DNA of 37,270 bases from JBDNFP01 sp041689775 (GTDB lineage: Bacteria > Bacteroidota > Bacteroidia > Cytophagales > Spirosomataceae), in the NCBI GenBank assembly GCA_041689775.1, contig JBDNFP010000303.1:1-37270 (forward strand). The letters run 5' to 3'. Below, piece after piece: positions 25,913 through 34,094 of the stretch (positions are counted from its first letter, which is position 1; every line of letters starts with the position of its first letter). The notes under the pieces were generated by a model. That model made no database searches. It had not been told where the DNA came from and was given only the letters and a program-made list of their open reading frames with translations. A program made the position numbers and the translations under genes.

Positions 25913-27103
25913 ATGAAACATTTACGCCTATTTTCTTCCTTCCTCCTCTTATTTTTTTTCGGATCTTTCTTTTCGTCGGCTTTGGCTATGAACGAAGTAG
26001 GTCCGCAGCATGCTTACTTTTTGGTGTATAACTTCCAGCATGATTGGCTTGCGTATAGCAAGCAGTACAACAACTTTGTTCCCTATTCAAGGGGAGTACA
26101 CGAGGATGAGCTATCATTTAGCCTTTTTATCGATCTACCAAAAAATAGCAAATACGATCTCTTGTTAAGTACCTCCAAAGAAAACTTCCTGTTTATCGAA
26201 GGTGCCTTACAGAAAAAATTAGAACCAGAGCAATGGGTAACCCTGAATATTGATAGCCTGAAAAGGGTTTACCAGAAAGATGTATTATTGATTACCCTAT
26301 ATGGGACATCAGGCGTCGAAGACAAGACAGTCTACATTGGACACCGCAGAAAAAGTATTAGCCAGCAGGAGCCTAACAACACCAAGAGTTTATCCCTGAT
26401 CAATATAAAACCATTGGTCAGCACCCCATTTCAGAACTTCTCAACGCTGATTATTGTATTTACACTTGTGCTAGCTGCTTTTAACTACACAACTTCTTCA
26501 AATGGATTTCGAAGATTCTCCAGTTCGAAGGACTTCATAGATCGATCCGAACGAAATGATTTTTACACCTTCAATAAGCCGTTTACGAGGGTAATATTGG
26601 TCAATACGATCATTGTTAGTACGATGTTTAGCTATATATTTCTTTTCTTTTCGCATTACAATATTGACTTTTTTGATACTAGGGGCTTGTTAACAGAAGA
26701 ATCAACGCTTGCTGAACTTCTATTGGATCAGGTAAAGCTAACTTTAATCGTATTTTTGAGCTTCAATTTTAAGTACATCCTGATGGGAGTTGTTGGGAGC
26801 GTTTTGAACATAGCGAAGGTCATAAATACTCACTATGTCAAATCATTACAAGTATCTTTTCTATTTTATGGATTTATAATGCTCGTGTGTTTTGGACTCT
26901 CTATTGACTCCCCTGTGTGGTTCGTCAACGTCAAGACTACCATCTTCTACACCTTCATTTCTTTCTATCTAATTAAGTTCGTTTTACTTTTCATCTTTAC
27001 CAACCCTGGACCTCGAATTATAAATCTGTATTTATTTTCGTACCTTTGCGTCATAGAAATTATACCCTTGATAATTGGTGCAAAACTTGCACAGATTAGT
27101 TAA
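25913..27103 (+). CDS. DUF4271 membrane protein
   Basis: A 396-residue protein with a signal peptide (about 1-25), an extracytoplasmic domain (about 26-175), a membrane segment near 178-192 and at least five further membrane helices (about 225-390). The C-terminal half fits DUF4271, a Bacteroidota family of unknown function. It is often found beside hemD and T9SS genes, from general knowledge, and is so here. The start is ATG at 25913. A strong -7-like box for hemD lies within its 3' end. Confidence 0.72.
   Translation: MKHLRLFSSFLLLFFFGSFFSSALAMNEVGPQHAYFLVYNFQHDWLAYSKQYNNFVPYSRGVHEDELSFSLFIDLPKNSKYDLLLSTSKENFLFIEGALQKKLEPEQWVTLNIDSLKRVYQKDVLLITLYGTSGVEDKTVYIGHRRKSISQQEPNNTKSLSLINIKPLVSTPFQNFSTLIIVFTLVLAAFNYTTSSNGFRRFSSSKDFIDRSERNDFYTFNKPFTRVILVNTIIVSTMFSYIFLFFSHYNIDFFDTRGLLTEESTLAELLLDQVKLTLIVFLSFNFKYILMGVVGSVLNIAKVINTHYVKSLQVSFLFYGFIMLVCFGLSIDSPVWFVNVKTTIFYTFISFYLIKFVLLFIFTNPGPRIINLYLFSYLCVIEIIPLIIGAKLAQIS
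27041..27048 (+). promoter_or_regulatory. Candidate hemD promoter -7 box inside the DUF4271 gene
   Basis: TACCTTTG followed by C fits the Bacteroidota -7 consensus very well. It lies about 94 nt before the hemD ATG. The -33 element is poor (TTAT near 27018-27021). Confidence 0.45.
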
Positions 27104-27141
27104 TCGTTGCTTTCTACTGTAATTATAAAATGCATTTGTAA

Positions 27142-27933
27142 ATGAGTGAGACCATCAAATTTGATCAGGATCGGCTCAACAAGGTAACCACCATCCTGGT
27201 AAGCCAATCTAGACCTGCCGATGAAAATTCACCTTATTTTGAATTAGCTAGAAAGTACAACATTAAAGTTGATTTTCGACCTTTTATTCAAGTAGATGGG
27301 GTGTCTTACAAAGAATTTCGAAAACAAAAGGTAAACATATTGGACCACACCGCCATTATCTTTACCAGCCGTAATGCCATCGATCACTTTTTTCGAATAT
27401 GTCAGGAGGCCAAAATTGAAGTACCCGCCGATATGAAATACTTTTGTATCTCGGAACAAGCGGCAAATTATTTGCAAAAGTATATTATCATTCGGAAACG
27501 TAAGATTTTCAATAGTACTAAGACGGCGGCCGAACTAATTGAATTGATCCGGAAACATAAGAATGAGAAGTTTCTGTATCCCTGTTCTGATGTCAGAAAA
27601 AATGACATCCCCGAGTTTGCTGATACCGAAGATATGCATTTTACCGAAGCTACGATGTATCAGACAGTCTCAGCCGATCTATCTGACTTGGAAGACGTAT
27701 ACTATGATATCATAGCGTTTTTTAGCCCATCAGGGATCAAATCACTATTGGAGAACTTTCCTGACTTTAAGCAAAATAAAACCAGAATTGCTGCTTTTGG
27801 CCCTACCACTGCCAAAGCGGTTGAAGAAGCCAATCTCTTTCTTGATATTCAGGCGCCTTTGCCCAATGCACCCTCTATGAATGGGGCACTAGAACTTTAC
27901 ATTCGCAAGGTAAACAACATACAACAGCAATGA
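27142..27933 (+). CDS. hemD: Uroporphyrinogen-III synthase
   Basis: HemD closes and inverts ring D of hydroxymethylbilane to give uroporphyrinogen III in haem synthesis. The 263-residue protein shows the two-domain HemD layout: TILVSQSRP near the start, AIIFTSRNAIDHFF (70-83), YDIIAFFSPSGIKSLL (about 190-205) and the RIAAFGPTTAKAVEE block (about 214-228). Primary sequence in this family is poorly conserved, but these blocks are diagnostic. The start is ATG at 27142. The stop codon lies within the terminator stem. No other haem genes are adjacent. Confidence 0.9.
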   Translation: MSETIKFDQDRLNKVTTILVSQSRPADENSPYFELARKYNIKVDFRPFIQVDGVSYKEFRKQKVNILDHTAIIFTSRNAIDHFFRICQEAKIEVPADMKYFCISEQAANYLQKYIIIRKRKIFNSTKTAAELIELIRKHKNEKFLYPCSDVRKNDIPEFADTEDMHFTEATMYQTVSADLSDLEDVYYDIIAFFSPSGIKSLLENFPDFKQNKTRIAAFGPTTAKAVEEANLFLDIQAPLPNAPSMNGALELYIRKVNNIQQQ

Positions 27934-27968
27934 AGAAGGCCGTTTTTTTTCGACCTTCTTCGCTTTTT
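27932..27968 (+). terminator. Rho-independent terminator overlapping the hemD stop codon
   Basis: An 8-bp stem (27932-27939 with 27954-27961) is followed by a long T-rich tail. It separates hemD from the T9SS genes. Confidence 0.75.
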
Positions 27969-28006
27969 TCAATTTTTTTACGGAATATGCGTTATTCTGT
28001 AAACTT

Positions 28007-28035
28007 TTTGTTTTTAGGCAAGTACTGTATATTGG
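28007..28035 (+). promoter_or_regulatory. Candidate promoter for porP
   Basis: TTTG (28007-28010), a 17-bp spacer and TATATTGG (28028-28035) fit the Bacteroidota TTTG/TAnnTTTG pattern with one mismatch. It lies about 22 nt before the porP ATG, right after the hemD terminator. Confidence 0.4.
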
Positions 28036-28056
28036 AAGAGGATACCCATACCCTGT

Positions 28057-29010
28057 ATGTCAAAAATAATTTATACTATTATATTTCTGACCGGAAGCTT
28101 ACTACTATCAATCTCTGCTTTTGGTCAGCAACCAGCCCAGTTTAGCCAATTTCAGCTAAACCAACTCTATTTTAACCCTGCTAATGCTGGTGGAGGTGGG
28201 GTCACACAATTTCAACTCCTTCATCGGTCTCAGTACGCTGGTTACCAAGGCACTTTCGACAACGGCGGTGCTCCCACCACGCAGTTTTTTTCTGCCAGTG
28301 CTCCCATTAAAAACCTTGGAATCGGAGTCACCTTCTACAATGACAAAATAGGAGCGTTAAGTAATCAGAGTTTTCAGGTAGCCGCTGCCTACCGTTTGGC
28401 ACTTACAAGTGGCACACTCTCTATCGGAGCTAGCGCAGGTATCTACCGGGCAGCTCTGAATTATAATTTACTACGTCCCGGCGAACCCGGTGACCCTCTT
28501 ATTGCAACGGGCACAGTGACTGAGAGCCATCCCGATGTGAATCTTGGGATGAAATACGAAACGGAAGCCTACTACGTAGGAGTTTCGGTAAACCACTTAT
28601 TGAAATTCGAATACAAACTTGGTTCAAATCAGGCCACCAATCCATTGATACCTGTTTATTATCTAAACGGTGGGCTAAATCTTGAAATTGGATACTTAGT
28701 TGAAATTCAACCGTTTGTCCTTTTTAAATCAGATTTATCATCAAGCTCCATCGAAGGTGGCGCTATGGTAACCTATAACCAACGATATTGGCTAGGGGGA
28801 GGATACCGTCAGGGAGACGCCTTTATTGTTATGGGAGGTGTTAACCTGATGCAAAATCAGGCATTACGACTTTCCGGTGCTTATGATATCGTAACAGGTG
28901 GTACCACAGTCAAATCTCCTTCGTCATTTGAAGTATTACTCTCCTATCGTCTACCTGCCCCAAAATTTGGCAAAAAAACAATCGTAAGGACTCCAAGGTT
29001 TCATTTTTAG
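28057..29010 (+). CDS. porP: Type IX secretion system membrane protein, PorP/SprF family
   Basis: A 317-residue outer-membrane beta-barrel protein with a signal peptide ending at about residue 23 (SAFG|QQ). The family opening QFSQFQLNQLYFNPANAGG follows directly, then alternating beta strands such as LGIGVTFYNDKIGALSNQSFQVAAAYRLAL. PorP/SprF proteins associate with T9SS and help anchor secreted or gliding proteins to the surface. It sits 258 bp before gldK, its usual neighbour. The start is ATG at 28057. Confidence 0.92.
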   Translation: MSKIIYTIIFLTGSLLLSISAFGQQPAQFSQFQLNQLYFNPANAGGGGVTQFQLLHRSQYAGYQGTFDNGGAPTTQFFSASAPIKNLGIGVTFYNDKIGALSNQSFQVAAAYRLALTSGTLSIGASAGIYRAALNYNLLRPGEPGDPLIATGTVTESHPDVNLGMKYETEAYYVGVSVNHLLKFEYKLGSNQATNPLIPVYYLNGGLNLEIGYLVEIQPFVLFKSDLSSSSIEGGAMVTYNQRYWLGGGYRQGDAFIVMGGVNLMQNQALRLSGAYDIVTGGTTVKSPSSFEVLLSYRLPAPKFGKKTIVRTPRFHF

Positions 29011-29061
29011 GAATATTCATTGTTTAAGTCGGCTTTTATTTGAGTTTTGGCGTACTTCTTG

Positions 29062-29092
29062 TTGTTCACTTTGAATCGAGGTGATATCTTTG
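29062..29092 (+). promoter_or_regulatory. Candidate promoter for gldK
   Basis: TTG (29062-29064), a 20-bp spacer and TATCTTTG (29085-29092), an exact -7 match. It would give gldK a leader of about 170 nt. No conserved RNA element was recognised in that leader. Confidence 0.48.
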
Positions 29093-29268
29093 GAGAATTT
29101 ATCAAAACAAAGCGCTCCACAAAACAAATAAATAGGTTTTTCGTTACGACGAATGACAAAGAACTTGAATTAACGTAATCAGTACCATCCATAGCAACAG
29201 ATATACTATACAGCAATCAATCATCGTTTTTAAACAGATATCAAATTAATATAATAGCATATACCATC

Positions 29269-30339
29269 ATGAATAGAAACATGTTCTATAAGAATGGAGC
29301 CAAAAGCTTACTTCTGGTAGCCTCGATAATGCTCATGCAAAGTTGCGGATTCATCAAAGAGCGCTTCGGCAAGGGGAATAAGGAAGAAATTGGTGTATCG
29401 AATGGAGAAGTTGTTGCAACCGCTCGAAAAGGCTACCGTCAAACTACCCCAGCGGGGATGGTGATGATTCCCTCGGGATCTTTTGTCATGGGTCAAGCAG
29501 ACGAAGATATGGCTGCAACCATGGTTAACATGAATAAGCGAGTTACTATCAGCTCCTTTTACATGGACGATACCGAAATAACCAATCATGAATATCGTCA
29601 ATTTGTTTCTGCTCTCTTAATGGATTCGATCTCTGTTCTAGGCGAAGAAGAAATCATGACCAAATATTACCCGGATACTACTGTTTGGAAGAAAGATTTT
29701 GCGTACTCCAACGGTGATCCCATGGTAGAGTACTATTATATGCACCCTTCGTTCGATACTTATCCGGTAGTAGGTGTAAGTTGGACCGCAGCAAAGTATT
29801 TTACTCAGTGGCGTACCAATCTTTACAACGATTTCAGGTTGAAAGAAGGAATGTTTAAATCTCCAAATTTCCGCCTACCCACCGAAGCCGAGTGGGAATG
29901 GGCCGCAAGAGGAGGTCGCGCGGGTGCCAAATATCCATGGGGAAACCCATACACAATGAATGGTAAAGGTTGTTTCCTAGCAAACTTCAAGCCCCAACGA
30001 GGCAACTATGACGCCGATGGCTACCCATATACCGGCCCAGCAAATGCTTATAACCCTAATGAGCTTGGACTGTATAATATGGCTGGAAACGTCTCTGAAT
30101 GGACACTTGATGCCTTTGCTGACAATGCCAACACAATATTATGGGATATGAACCCAGAAAATGACGACCCTAACGAGCCTCGTAAGGTAATAAAGGGTGG
30201 ATCCTGGAAGGATATAGCCTACTATCTCCAAACAGGAACTCGCTCCTACGAATATGAGGCAGAAAGACGTGCCTTTATTGGATTCCGTTGTGTGATGGAT
30301 AATTTTGATGGCCGCCGCGGGGCAACTGCAAGGCGATAA
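29269..30339 (+). CDS. gldK: Gliding motility / T9SS lipoprotein GldK (PorK)
   Basis: GldK/PorK is the outer-membrane lipoprotein that with GldN forms the periplasmic ring of T9SS. The 356-residue precursor has a lipobox MQSC (Cys 26) and an FGE-sulfatase-like domain (about 62-345). Key blocks are GMVMIPSGSFVMGQ, MDDTEITNHEYRQFV, FRLPTEAEWEWAARGG, NMAGNVSEWTLDAF and IKGGSWKD. The start is ATG at 29269. A strong intrinsic terminator lies 19 nt after its stop, ahead of gldL. Confidence 0.96.
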   Translation: MNRNMFYKNGAKSLLLVASIMLMQSCGFIKERFGKGNKEEIGVSNGEVVATARKGYRQTTPAGMVMIPSGSFVMGQADEDMAATMVNMNKRVTISSFYMDDTEITNHEYRQFVSALLMDSISVLGEEEIMTKYYPDTTVWKKDFAYSNGDPMVEYYYMHPSFDTYPVVGVSWTAAKYFTQWRTNLYNDFRLKEGMFKSPNFRLPTEAEWEWAARGGRAGAKYPWGNPYTMNGKGCFLANFKPQRGNYDADGYPYTGPANAYNPNELGLYNMAGNVSEWTLDAFADNANTILWDMNPENDDPNEPRKVIKGGSWKDIAYYLQTGTRSYEYEAERRAFIGFRCVMDNFDGRRGATARR

Positions 30340-30357
30340 GAATTTGATTTTATTCTT

Positions 30358-30386
30358 AGAAGCAGCCTCAACGCTGCTTCTTTTTT
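30358..30386 (+). terminator. Strong intrinsic terminator between gldK and gldL
   Basis: A 9-bp perfect stem (30358-30366 with 30373-30381) with a 6-nt loop is directly followed by T5. It is inside the gldKLMN cluster, 68 nt before the gldL start. Confidence 0.85.
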
Positions 30387-30453
30387 ACAAGCATAATCTA
30401 AAATCTAACCTTTATAATCAACCAATAATTAACTGTAAACGATCAGAATTTGT

Positions 30454-31263
30454 ATGGCTCAGAAAAACGGTTCTAATTTTTTCTTTGATAAAGTGCTCCC
30501 AACCTTTTACAGCGCCGGTGCTGCGGTAGTTGTGTTGGGAGCCTTGTTTAAAATTCAACACTGGGATGGAGGTACTGAAATGCTTACTGTCGGACTTGGG
30601 GTTGAAGCAGGAATCTTTTTGCTTTATGCATTACAAACCTTTGTTCAACCTGTGGAGAAACAGTATGCATGGGATCGCGTATATCCAGAGCTAGCCGAAG
30701 ATTTTGACGGCCCTATGGCAAAAAGGGCAACCGCTCCTAACGGAACTGGTCTGACTGCCAATATGGACGCAATGCTTGCTAATGCAAAAATCACTCCTGA
30801 TATATTTGACAACCTTGGTAAAGGATTCCGTAGCCTTACTGATACCGTGAGCAAAATCGGTGATCTTACTGATGCTACCGTTGCCACAAACGATTATTCA
30901 AAGAGTGTTAGGAGTGCTTCAGTGGCTATCACTGAAATGAACAAATCTTATGGTGTTGCTATTACAGCTATGACATCCATGGGAGATGCTACCAAGGACG
31001 CCCAGGCTTACCGCGATCAATTTCAGCAAATTACCAAGAACATGGGCGCCCTGAATGCCGTGTATGAAATGGAATTGCAGGATACTACCAAACACTTGAA
31101 GGCAATGAATGCATTCTATGGTAACCTGACAACCGCCATGGATAACATGGCTGATGCTACCAAAGAGTCGCAGATATTCAAAAATGAGATGGGTAAACTC
31201 ACCACGAATATTACCTCTTTGAATCAGGTATATGGTAATATGCTGACTGCAATGCGCGGTTAA
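30454..31263 (+). CDS. gldL: Gliding motility / T9SS motor protein GldL (PorL)
   Basis: GldL forms the inner-membrane pentamer that with GldM makes the proton-driven rotary motor. The 269-residue protein has two membrane helices (about 15-34 and 43-62) joined by FKIQHWDGG. A buried glutamate E51 in helix 2 (GLGVEAGIF) matches the conserved essential Glu of the family. The cytoplasmic tail (about 70-269) contains repeating helical units with the pattern TAMxxMxDATK. The start is ATG at 30454. It is 55 bp ahead of gldM with no hairpin between them. Confidence 0.96.
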   Translation: MAQKNGSNFFFDKVLPTFYSAGAAVVVLGALFKIQHWDGGTEMLTVGLGVEAGIFLLYALQTFVQPVEKQYAWDRVYPELAEDFDGPMAKRATAPNGTGLTANMDAMLANAKITPDIFDNLGKGFRSLTDTVSKIGDLTDATVATNDYSKSVRSASVAITEMNKSYGVAITAMTSMGDATKDAQAYRDQFQQITKNMGALNAVYEMELQDTTKHLKAMNAFYGNLTTAMDNMADATKESQIFKNEMGKLTTNITSLNQVYGNMLTAMRG

Positions 31264-31318
31264 TGCAAACTAACAAAGTAAAACTTAGTCCTCACAAGAT
31301 AACTGATCACTGAATTCT

Positions 31319-32911
31319 ATGGCAGGTGGAAAAGAAACGCCCCGTCAGAAGATGATTGGGATGATGTACCTCGTACTAACAGCAATGCTCGCCTTACAGG
31401 TAAGTTCTGCTATTATCGAGAAGTTTGTCCTTTTGAATAATTCACTAGAATTGTCTTCCGGAGCAGCCAATAAAATAAATCAGGAAACCGTCCTAAAAAT
31501 AAAAGCAGCCGTCGACAAGTCCGGAAACCGGGCAGCAGACGTCGCTGTAATGAAACAAGCAGACGACGTACGGAAATTATCTGCGGACATAAACAACGAA
31601 CTAAATTCTCTCAAACAAGAAATCATAACCGTTGCCGGTGCTGGTTTGAAAGAGGACGGGAGCATTAAAAATCCTCAGGAAGAGGCAAAAGTGGCCCAAT
31701 TGATGATTGGTGGAAATAAGAACGGTAAGGCTTACGCATTAAAACAACGTCTCAATGCTTTTACCGAAAAACTGAATCAATTCAGCCAACAAAAGTTTCA
31801 GCCTTTGGCATTGGATGCTAACGATGATCCCATTTCAAAAAATAAGGTAGATCAACGTAACAAAGATTTTGCTGAACTAAACTTTGCTCAAACACCCGTA
31901 GCTGCGGCGTTGGCCGTTTTAAGTCAAAAGCAAACCGATATCCGCCGGATAGAAGGTGAGGTACTTAATTACCTCGCAAGTAAGGTAGGGGCTACGGATA
32001 TTAAATTTGACCGTATCCTGGCAATGATCAGCTCTGAGTCTAAGGTAGTAGCTGCCGGTACAAAGTTTAAAGGAGAAATGTTTATCGCGGCTTCTGCTTC
32101 TGGTATAACTCCTCGCATGAGTTTAAATGGATCTCCGTTACAAGTACAGAATGGTAAAGGTATTATTGAATTTACTGCCCAAGGTGGTGGATATAATGCC
32201 GAAGGTTTGGCCCGTCGGGTTTTGCAAGGTGTAATTTCTTTCCCGACGCCGTCGGGTAGGGACACTACCGTTCGATTAGAGCAGGAGTATTTCGTTGCCC
32301 GCCCTACGTATCAGATTGAAACAGGAACATTGCCCCCGTTGTATTTGGGATGTGCTAATAAGTTGAGTATTCAAAGTCCCGCTCTCGGAGCGTTATGGGC
32401 ACCGACTTTCTCAGCGGATGGTGCAGAAATTATTCCTAGCGGTCAAAAAGGTAAATTTACTATCGTACCAGGCAGAGCACAGGTGAGTCTATCAATCAGC
32501 AATCAAGGGAATATTTTAGGAACTGAACCCTTCCGGGTTCAACGGGTTCCAAAACCCACCCTTGAACTACGGGTGAACGGCGGTGCCTACGACGAACGGC
32601 GGGGCACCGGAGCATCAAGTGCTCGTACCATTCAGGTTATTGCCGTTCCTGATGAAAGTTTTAAGAATTTTTCGCCGGAAGACGCGCAATTCCGCGTGTC
32701 CCAAATTCAGATATCTCTGGCTCGGGGCAACCGTCGGGTTGCTGGTCCTATTACGCTATCGGGAGGTGGATCAATATCCTCTTTGGCCTCAAATGCTCAA
32801 CCGGGCGACCGTTATGTGGTAGAAGTGTTATCTGTCGAGCGGCGTAATTTTAAAGGCGCAGTAAGCGATGTAGAAATGGGTAAACCAGTACTTGGTGTTA
32901 GCTTGAACTAA
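31319..32911 (+). CDS. gldM: Gliding motility / T9SS motor protein GldM (PorM)
   Basis: GldM is the inner-membrane-anchored stalk that spans the periplasm from the GldL motor to the GldKN ring. The 530-residue protein opens MAGGKETPRQKMIGMMYLVL, with one membrane helix (about 12-33). An all-helical domain follows (about 35-225) and then beta-rich domains to the C-terminus, matching the known D1-D4 layout and typical length. The start is ATG at 31319. It lies between gldL (55 bp) and gldN (67 bp) without internal terminators, so gldL-M-N are probably one transcript. Confidence 0.97.
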   Translation: MAGGKETPRQKMIGMMYLVLTAMLALQVSSAIIEKFVLLNNSLELSSGAANKINQETVLKIKAAVDKSGNRAADVAVMKQADDVRKLSADINNELNSLKQEIITVAGAGLKEDGSIKNPQEEAKVAQLMIGGNKNGKAYALKQRLNAFTEKLNQFSQQKFQPLALDANDDPISKNKVDQRNKDFAELNFAQTPVAAALAVLSQKQTDIRRIEGEVLNYLASKVGATDIKFDRILAMISSESKVVAAGTKFKGEMFIAASASGITPRMSLNGSPLQVQNGKGIIEFTAQGGGYNAEGLARRVLQGVISFPTPSGRDTTVRLEQEYFVARPTYQIETGTLPPLYLGCANKLSIQSPALGALWAPTFSADGAEIIPSGQKGKFTIVPGRAQVSLSISNQGNILGTEPFRVQRVPKPTLELRVNGGAYDERRGTGASSARTIQVIAVPDESFKNFSPEDAQFRVSQIQISLARGNRRVAGPITLSGGGSISSLASNAQPGDRYVVEVLSVERRNFKGAVSDVEMGKPVLGVSLN

Positions 32912-32978
32912 ATAAGTAACGGGTATACTGATTCTTAGCTTACATCGTTATTAAGAAAATATTAAAATCCAAAGTGTT

Positions 32979-34019
32979 ATGAGAATGAACGGAAAAGTAG
33001 TGGTGTGGTCAATCGTTACGCTGGCTTTGGGCGCGACGGGTGCCAATGCACAGGAGAGGGATGAATCGAAAATGAACCAACTTTCGGCACGCCCAATCAA
33101 TGAGAACGATGTCATGATGAAAAGAACATTATGGCGTCGGGTAGACTTAAAGGAAAAGCAAAACCTACCCATGTTCTCTAAGAATAACGAGATCACACGA
33201 TACCTTTTGGAGGCGTCCAAGGCAGGACTATTGGATGCTTTTGTGAATGACTCTTGCACTACCAAACTTACTCCCGAGCTCTTACACAAAAAGCTCCTGA
33301 TTCCAAATCAGACGGCTGGTCTTTCTGCCGAAGAAATTGCAGCGGGTTTTGGACAGCCCGCTACTACGGGTGGTTGGGATGATAAACCTAAGACAGAGAC
33401 ACCCAAGAAGGCGGAGGACGGCTGGGGAACCCCCGCAAATGACTCCAAGAAAACCGCTGCCGTGGAAGATGACGGATGGGGAACTCCTGTGAAGAAAAAA
33501 ACACCCGCTAAAAAAAGTGCAAAGCCAGCCCTAGAACCCGTTGTAGAGCCTCCAAAACAGGATGATTTTCAGCAACAATTGGTTGTGGCTCCTTCCGAAG
33601 AAGAATTCTTCCCCGATCAGCTAAGCATACTTGAAGTAAAGGAAGATTGGACTTTTGACAAAAAACGTTCACGATTGTACATGGATATTCAGACGTTTAC
33701 CATTGTACTTCCCGCCGACCAAAATACTTCAACTGGCTTGGAGATTCCTATCGCTTCATTTAAGTATAAGGACGTTGAGCGGTTGTTCCGTAGTGACCCT
33801 AAGAAGTATATTTGGTATAATACAGTGAACGTTGCCCAGCATAAAAATCTGGCCGATGCTTTTGACTTGCGCCTACCCTACGGCCGTATTACGAAATTCT
33901 CGAACCCCATGGATCAGTCATTTATTGATATCTACAAGGGTGAAAAGCAAGGCCTTTTAAAATCTATCCAATACGAGCAGGAATTGCTCGAATTGGAACA
34001 CGGATTATGGGAATATTGA
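32979..34019 (+). CDS. gldN: Gliding motility / T9SS ring protein GldN (PorN) with an internal linker insertion
   Basis: GldN/PorN pairs with GldK in the periplasmic ring. The 346-residue precursor has a signal peptide (cut after ANA, residue 24). The N-terminal conserved part (RTLWRRVDLKEKQN, 49-62) and the C-terminal part (WTFDKKRSRLYMDIQ, then VERLFRSDPKKYIWYN and LRLPYGRI) are those of GldN. Between them (about 125-200) is a Lys/Pro/Asp-rich low-complexity linker with three GWD/GWG units: GGWDDKP and two copies of DGWGTP (147-152, 165-170). The start is ATG at 32979. A strong convergent terminator follows. Confidence 0.95.
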   Translation: MRMNGKVVVWSIVTLALGATGANAQERDESKMNQLSARPINENDVMMKRTLWRRVDLKEKQNLPMFSKNNEITRYLLEASKAGLLDAFVNDSCTTKLTPELLHKKLLIPNQTAGLSAEEIAAGFGQPATTGGWDDKPKTETPKKAEDGWGTPANDSKKTAAVEDDGWGTPVKKKTPAKKSAKPALEPVVEPPKQDDFQQQLVVAPSEEEFFPDQLSILEVKEDWTFDKKRSRLYMDIQTFTIVLPADQNTSTGLEIPIASFKYKDVERLFRSDPKKYIWYNTVNVAQHKNLADAFDLRLPYGRITKFSNPMDQSFIDIYKGEKQGLLKSIQYEQELLELEHGLWEY

Positions 34020-34034
34020 CCAGAAATTAATTAC

Positions 34035-34078
34035 AAAACAGGAAAGAGGGCGCGTTTACGCCCCCCCTTTCCTGTTTT
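34035..34078. terminator. Bidirectional terminator between gldN and uvrC
   Basis: A 12-bp outer stem (34035-34046 with 34067-34078) and a 5-bp inner stem (34048-34052 with 34059-34063). It has A and T runs at its outer ends, so it can serve both convergent genes. Confidence 0.87.
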
Positions 34079-34094
34079 AAACCAGTATGGATTC

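Noticed and set aside
27930..28145. 71-codon rightward open frame overlapping hemD and porP
   Set aside because: It runs through the hemD terminator and into the porP coding frame; porP in its own frame is clearly the real gene.
29007..29216. 69-codon leftward open frame between porP and gldK
   Set aside because: It overlaps the porP stop, resembles no family, and its region holds a good rightward promoter for gldK.
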